A stretch of DNA of 60,000 nucleotides from Adiantum capillus-veneris (lineage: Eukaryota; Streptophyta; Polypodiopsida; Polypodiales; Pteridaceae): contig CM043970.1 of assembly GCA_014529385.2 (NCBI GenBank), positions 42,661,779-42,721,778 on the forward strand, read 5' to 3'. This document shows positions 56,653-60,000 of the stretch, piece after piece. The position numbers and the translations under genes were made by a program. Position 1 is the first letter of the stretch; every line of letters starts with the position of its first letter. The notes beneath the pieces were generated by a model, which made no database searches, had not been told where the DNA came from, and was given only the letters and a program-made list of their open reading frames with translations.

Positions 56653-56789
56653 GCTCTCTCTCTCTCCCTATATCTCCCTTTAACCCTCCTCTCCCTCTCC
56701 CCCAAAATCTATAAGGCTTCTTCTCTATCAACTTACAAGTTACCACCTCCCCTATCTCCCTCAAGCTCTCTCCATTCATTACAGGTGTG

Positions 56790-57740
56790 CTAATTAGCAT
56801 ACCCAAGTGTTAATTAGAATATTGAGTGTGTTAACTGGATATGCTAATTAGCATATCTTGTATGCTGATTAGCATATCTTGTATACTGATTAGCATACTG
56901 GGTATGCTGATTAGCATACAAGATATGCTAATTAGCATACTGGGTAGGCTAATTAGCATACCCAGTGAGAATATTGAGTGTGTTAATTGGATATGCTAAT
57001 TAGCCTACCCAGTATGCTAATTAGCATACCCTGTGCTCAGTGTACAGATTAGAGTAAGTTTGGCATATTAGCATATCTAGTAAGTTAACTACCATATCCA
57101 AATGCTAACTAGCAAACTGTATATGCTGATTAGCATACTGGGTATGTTGATTAGCGTACTGGGTATGCTGATTAGCATACTGGATATGCTAATTAGCATA
57201 CTGGGTATGTTGATTCACGTACTGAGTATGTTGATTCACGTACTGAGTATGCTAATTAGCATACTGGATATGCTTATTAGCATATTGGATATGCTAATTA
57301 TCATACTGGATATGCTAAATAGCATACTCGGTATGCTAATTAGCATACTGAGAATACTAAATAGCATATTGGGTATGCTAATTAGCATACTAGGTATGCT
57401 AATTAGTATACTGGATATGCTAATTAGCATACTGGGACTGCTAGTAGCTAGCATACAAGGACTGTCTGTTAGCGTACAGGGTGTGCTTATTAGCATACAC
57501 TCAGTGTTCATTAGAATATTGAGTGTGTTGACTGGATATGCTAATTACCATATCTTGTATGCTAATTAGCATACTTGTGCTCAGTGTACAGACTAGAGTA
57601 AGTTTGTCATAATGGCAAATCTAGTAAGTAAGCTACCATCTCCATGTGCAAACTAGCATATTGGATATGCTAGTTAGCATACTCAGCAATTCGAATTAGC
57701 ATACTGGGCTTGTCAGCATAATGGATTCCAATGTATGCCA
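56790..57740. repeat. Palindromic ATGCTAATTAGCAT minisatellite (intronic)
   Basis: About forty imperfect units of about 20-21 bp, consensus TATGCTAATTAGCATACTGGG. GTATGCTAATTAGCATAC is a perfect 18-bp palindrome. A longer period of roughly 550 bp is visible: GAATATTGAGTGTGTTAACT .. GTGCTCAGTGTACAGATTAG .. TCTAGTAAGTTAACTACC near 56960-57110 recurs near 57510-57650. It sits between exons of the FCP1-like gene. Long ORFs on both strands are translations of the repeat. Confidence 0.9.
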
Positions 57741-57827
57741 GGCCGTACACATAGTCATAGCATATCAAACATTTTCTAGCATACATGACATGCTTATATG
57801 AGTCTTAATCCACAGATTTTGTTGCAG

Positions 57828-58395
57828 GACTGTGGCAATCCCTCCGTGATGTGGGCAGTGTGCATGACACGAAGGGCAAGGGAAAGGCTGTAATGGAGGA
57901 CATTTCGATCGAGGAGAGTGATGAGCTAGATACAGGTGAGAACCCTCCGACGGAGAAGGGTGTTGAGCTGGATGCAAGGAGTGAAGGGGTGGATGAGGGC
58001 TCCCAGCAGATACCAAATGAAGCATGAAAACAACGGAGGAAGGCGGTGATGTGAGCAGGAACTCAGAAGATGAAAAAGAAGATGATTTTTTTGTCATGGC
58101 TCCTCGTGTGCCAGCGATGCCTGCTACAACTGACAAAGCAGAAGCTTCTCAGTAGACAGTGGCTAGTGGCTCAGGGGAAACTTTGAAGAATGACAACATA
58201 GAAGATGAGAAAGAAGTTGGTGACAACAGCCCTCTCGAGGGTTTTTTGCGTAAAGCTTAGCTGAAAAGAAAAGTTGGCCTTGAAGAGGTACCCGAAGACA
58301 TTGCAAGCACAGCCTGTGGTTCGGACAAGGCTGAAGCTCCAAAGGTGAAAAGAAAGCCACCCGCTCAAGAGCTTGCAAAAAATTGTGTTAAGACT
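57828..58395 (+). pseudogene. Acidic, probably disordered exon of the FCP1-like gene, broken
   Basis: After a TTTTGTTGCAG acceptor the frame reads LWQSLRDVGSVHDTKGKGKA.. to a TGA near 58025. The neighbouring frame continues KTTEEGGDVSRNSEDEKEDD, with TAG at 58153 and TAG at 58258, then LKRKVGLEEVPEDIASTACG and KVKRKPPAQEL. Glu/Asp-rich text and basic KRK clusters look like a nuclear linker. The acidic character and position before an FCP1-like exon parallel the gene at 11789-13438. Both TAGs could be former CAG codons. Confidence 0.5.
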
Positions 58396-58606
58396 TATTG
58401 CTCCCTACCCGGTTGTGCCCTTCACTGTATATGATAGACCATTTTGAAACCCAAATGCGTATTGTAACTGACATGCATTTTGTTTTCCAATTAAAATGTA
58501 TTTTTGTGCAATATAAATCTGAGTAGCAGTCATTGTAATAGTTCATTATAATTTTTGCGGGTTTTTTTTTTTAACTTGTTCATTTCATATCGCGGTTTCC
58601 CTGCAG

Positions 58607-59718
58607 AGGAAGAGAAACAGGCATTAATCGTCATGCCTGATGCAACTGCGGCCGTGCAATGGCAGAAATTATGGAGATGGCGAGTCCACAAAGACAAGCA
58701 GTTAAGGAGACAGAAAATGGAGAATGAAAAACTCCTTGAACGATATTCACAGCTTGCCCGTAGTATTATTGAGCGCCTAAATTATGTGCACCCAAGTGGG
58801 CCGGTTATTTTTGCTGAATGGTATCCTCTACCAGACCCAATATGGGTGCCTAAGAATTTATGTGATGGAAAAAGGGCTCTGGTGCTGGACCTGAACGGTC
58901 TTTTGGTGGCAGTGGTAGAGCCTCGCTTTGGTGAAAAGCCCCCGGCATATGCAGATGAAATGCTGAAATACGATGTACTTGATAAGCAGGTGTTTTGTCG
59001 CAAGGACAACCTTTTTTTTTTGGACTGGTGCCTACAGTTCTTTAATGTGTTTATATGGAGCACAAGCCTCCATAGTAAAGTCATGAGTATTTGCCGTACT
59101 GTTTTTAAAGAGAAGGTGCCAAAGATTATTGGGTTTTTTGCTCAAGCGCACTGTACAAAGCAATCCTGGCAAATCCAGAGAAAACCTGTGTTTATGAAAG
59201 ACTTATCCTTGTTCTGGAAACACACTCCGGGGTACAACGCCCAAAACACACTTATAATCGATAATAGCTTCTACAAAGTGTTTCAGAACCCACCACAAAC
59301 TTGGCTTGTTACTCCCAGTCTAGAGCACCAGAGTGCTGAGCAGAGGGAAAAGTTCCTTATAGAAACTTTGAAGTCTTGGCTTTTTCTTTGGCTGCAAACG
59401 GATGATCGGGAAGCATATGTTGCTAATAATGTGTTTGAGACAAGCTCGGATGAGTTTTCTGATGTAGTCGTCAAACGTTTGCTTGACATTCAAAAGATGG
59501 ATATAGAGGCTAAAAGACTGGAAGAAATTCATCGCAAACAGCAGGAAGCTGGCCTAGAAGCAGAAAGAGAGAAAGAAAAGATGGAGAGGGAAAGAAGAGA
59601 AAGTGAGCAGCATAGTGCCAACCTAGAAGCAGAGGAGGAAGCAGAGAGAAAGGAGGAAGCAAAGAGAAATGAGGAAGCAGAGAGAAAAGAAAAGAGGAAG
59701 CAGGAAGAAGACAAATAG
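58607..59718 (+). CDS. FCP1-like HAD-family phosphatase domain, last exon, intact frame
   Basis: The exon follows a TTTCCCTGCAG acceptor and runs about 370 codons to a TAG. A basic helix (KLWRWRVHKDKQLRRQKMEN) leads to the NLI-interacting-factor/FCP1 homology domain. Motif I is LVLDLNGLLVAV: the nucleophile Asp is present but the second Asp is Asn. Motif II is VFIWSTSLHSKV. The WKHTPGYNAQNTLIIDN block is motif III with Asp-Asn instead of Asp-Asp. Plant members with DLNG exist, but loss of both second acids makes catalysis doubtful. The C-terminus (from about 59480) is a Glu/Lys/Arg coiled coil ending RKEKRKQEEDK. The family acts on nuclear phosphoproteins such as the RNA polymerase II tail; the substrate here is unknown. 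Confidence 0.75.
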
Positions 59719-60000
59719 CGAGAAGGACAGCCCGGTCACTACAAGCACCCTCCGAGGAGGCCTTAAGGGTTTTGGGGGCAGTGACTGTCATTGTAAAATT
59801 GAACCCTATGTAAATAATTTGATGCTGACAATTAATGTAAACAGTTTGATAGTTAGCATGATGAGCATGCTGACACAAAACCAACTTTACTGCATACCCT
59901 TATAGCAAAGTGGTATATAGAAAATCTAGTGGATATAACTTAAAAGCTGAAGGGCATGCTATTACAGATGCTTCATAGCTTTCTGGAGTGATTGTGTACA
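59719..60000. other. 3' flank of the FCP1-like gene
   Basis: Probable 3' untranslated and downstream sequence. No canonical AATAAA was seen in the part available, and no further gene. Confidence 0.5.

Noticed and set aside
57102-57569. 155-codon ORF with repeated MLISILG units (and the 91-codon ORF opposite)
   Set aside because: It is simply the translation of the palindromic 20-bp minisatellite, open on both strands because the unit length and composition avoid stops.

Overview
The window looks like a repeat-rich nuclear chromosome segment from a land plant or close streptophyte relative with a large genome. The evidence is Ty3/gypsy-type LTR retroelements, at least two of them with tRNA-Asp-type primer sites, long (GA/CT)n microsatellites, short GT-AG introns and plant-style FCP1-like proteins. 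I cannot name a species; a seedless plant is a guess. There is no organellar or bacterial signature and no complete tRNA or rRNA gene.

Layout. (1) 1-6255: 5' part of a degenerate retroelement on the minus strand: LTR 5516-6255, decayed tRNA-Asp primer site, a 3 kb microsatellite-filled leader and a broken gag. (2) About 6480-10310: a decayed multi-exon transposase-like gene on the plus strand; one intron is filled by an array of self-complementary CACTT..AAGTG units, and a second such array follows (10430-11290). (3) 11789-13438: exons of a minus-strand gene with an FCP1/SCP-like domain and a RING-like zinc cluster, cut at 13438/13439 by (4) a 3.5 kb gag-only LTR element (13439-16908). (5) 17602-33170: a complete, young, 15.6 kb LTR element on the minus strand inside a third degenerate array. 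It has two matched LTRs, a 5-bp target duplication, primer site and polypurine tract, but no reverse transcriptase, RNase H or integrase core. It carries two retropepsin domains, one of them downstream of the integrase tail, a long coiled-coil accessory ORF, and nine copies of a 24-bp palindrome in its two noncoding stretches. (6) 33296-42690: a decayed gypsy element on the minus strand whose gag is split by a 5.6 kb insert with inverted ends (36917-42489), which holds a large foldback and a long purine tract. (7) About 43400-51600: a second copy of the same gypsy family on the plus strand (LTR-like promoter, gag, PR, RT, RNase H, IN), all heavily broken. (8) 52189-54430: a more GC-rich, LTR-like stretch. 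(9) 54747-59718: a multi-exon plus-strand gene ending in an intact FCP1-like exon with a charged coiled-coil tail. Its upstream exons carry stops and frameshifts, and one intron holds a palindromic ATGCTAATTAGCAT minisatellite.

The non-transposon content is one decayed FCP1-like/RING-like gene and one probably decaying FCP1-like gene. In the young element the in-frame stops and many LTR differences are the kind expected from methyl-cytosine deamination at CG and CHG sites. The most unusual system is the 15.6 kb element: a non-autonomous retroelement with a duplicated protease, an accessory coiled-coil protein and a repeated symmetric DNA/RNA motif.
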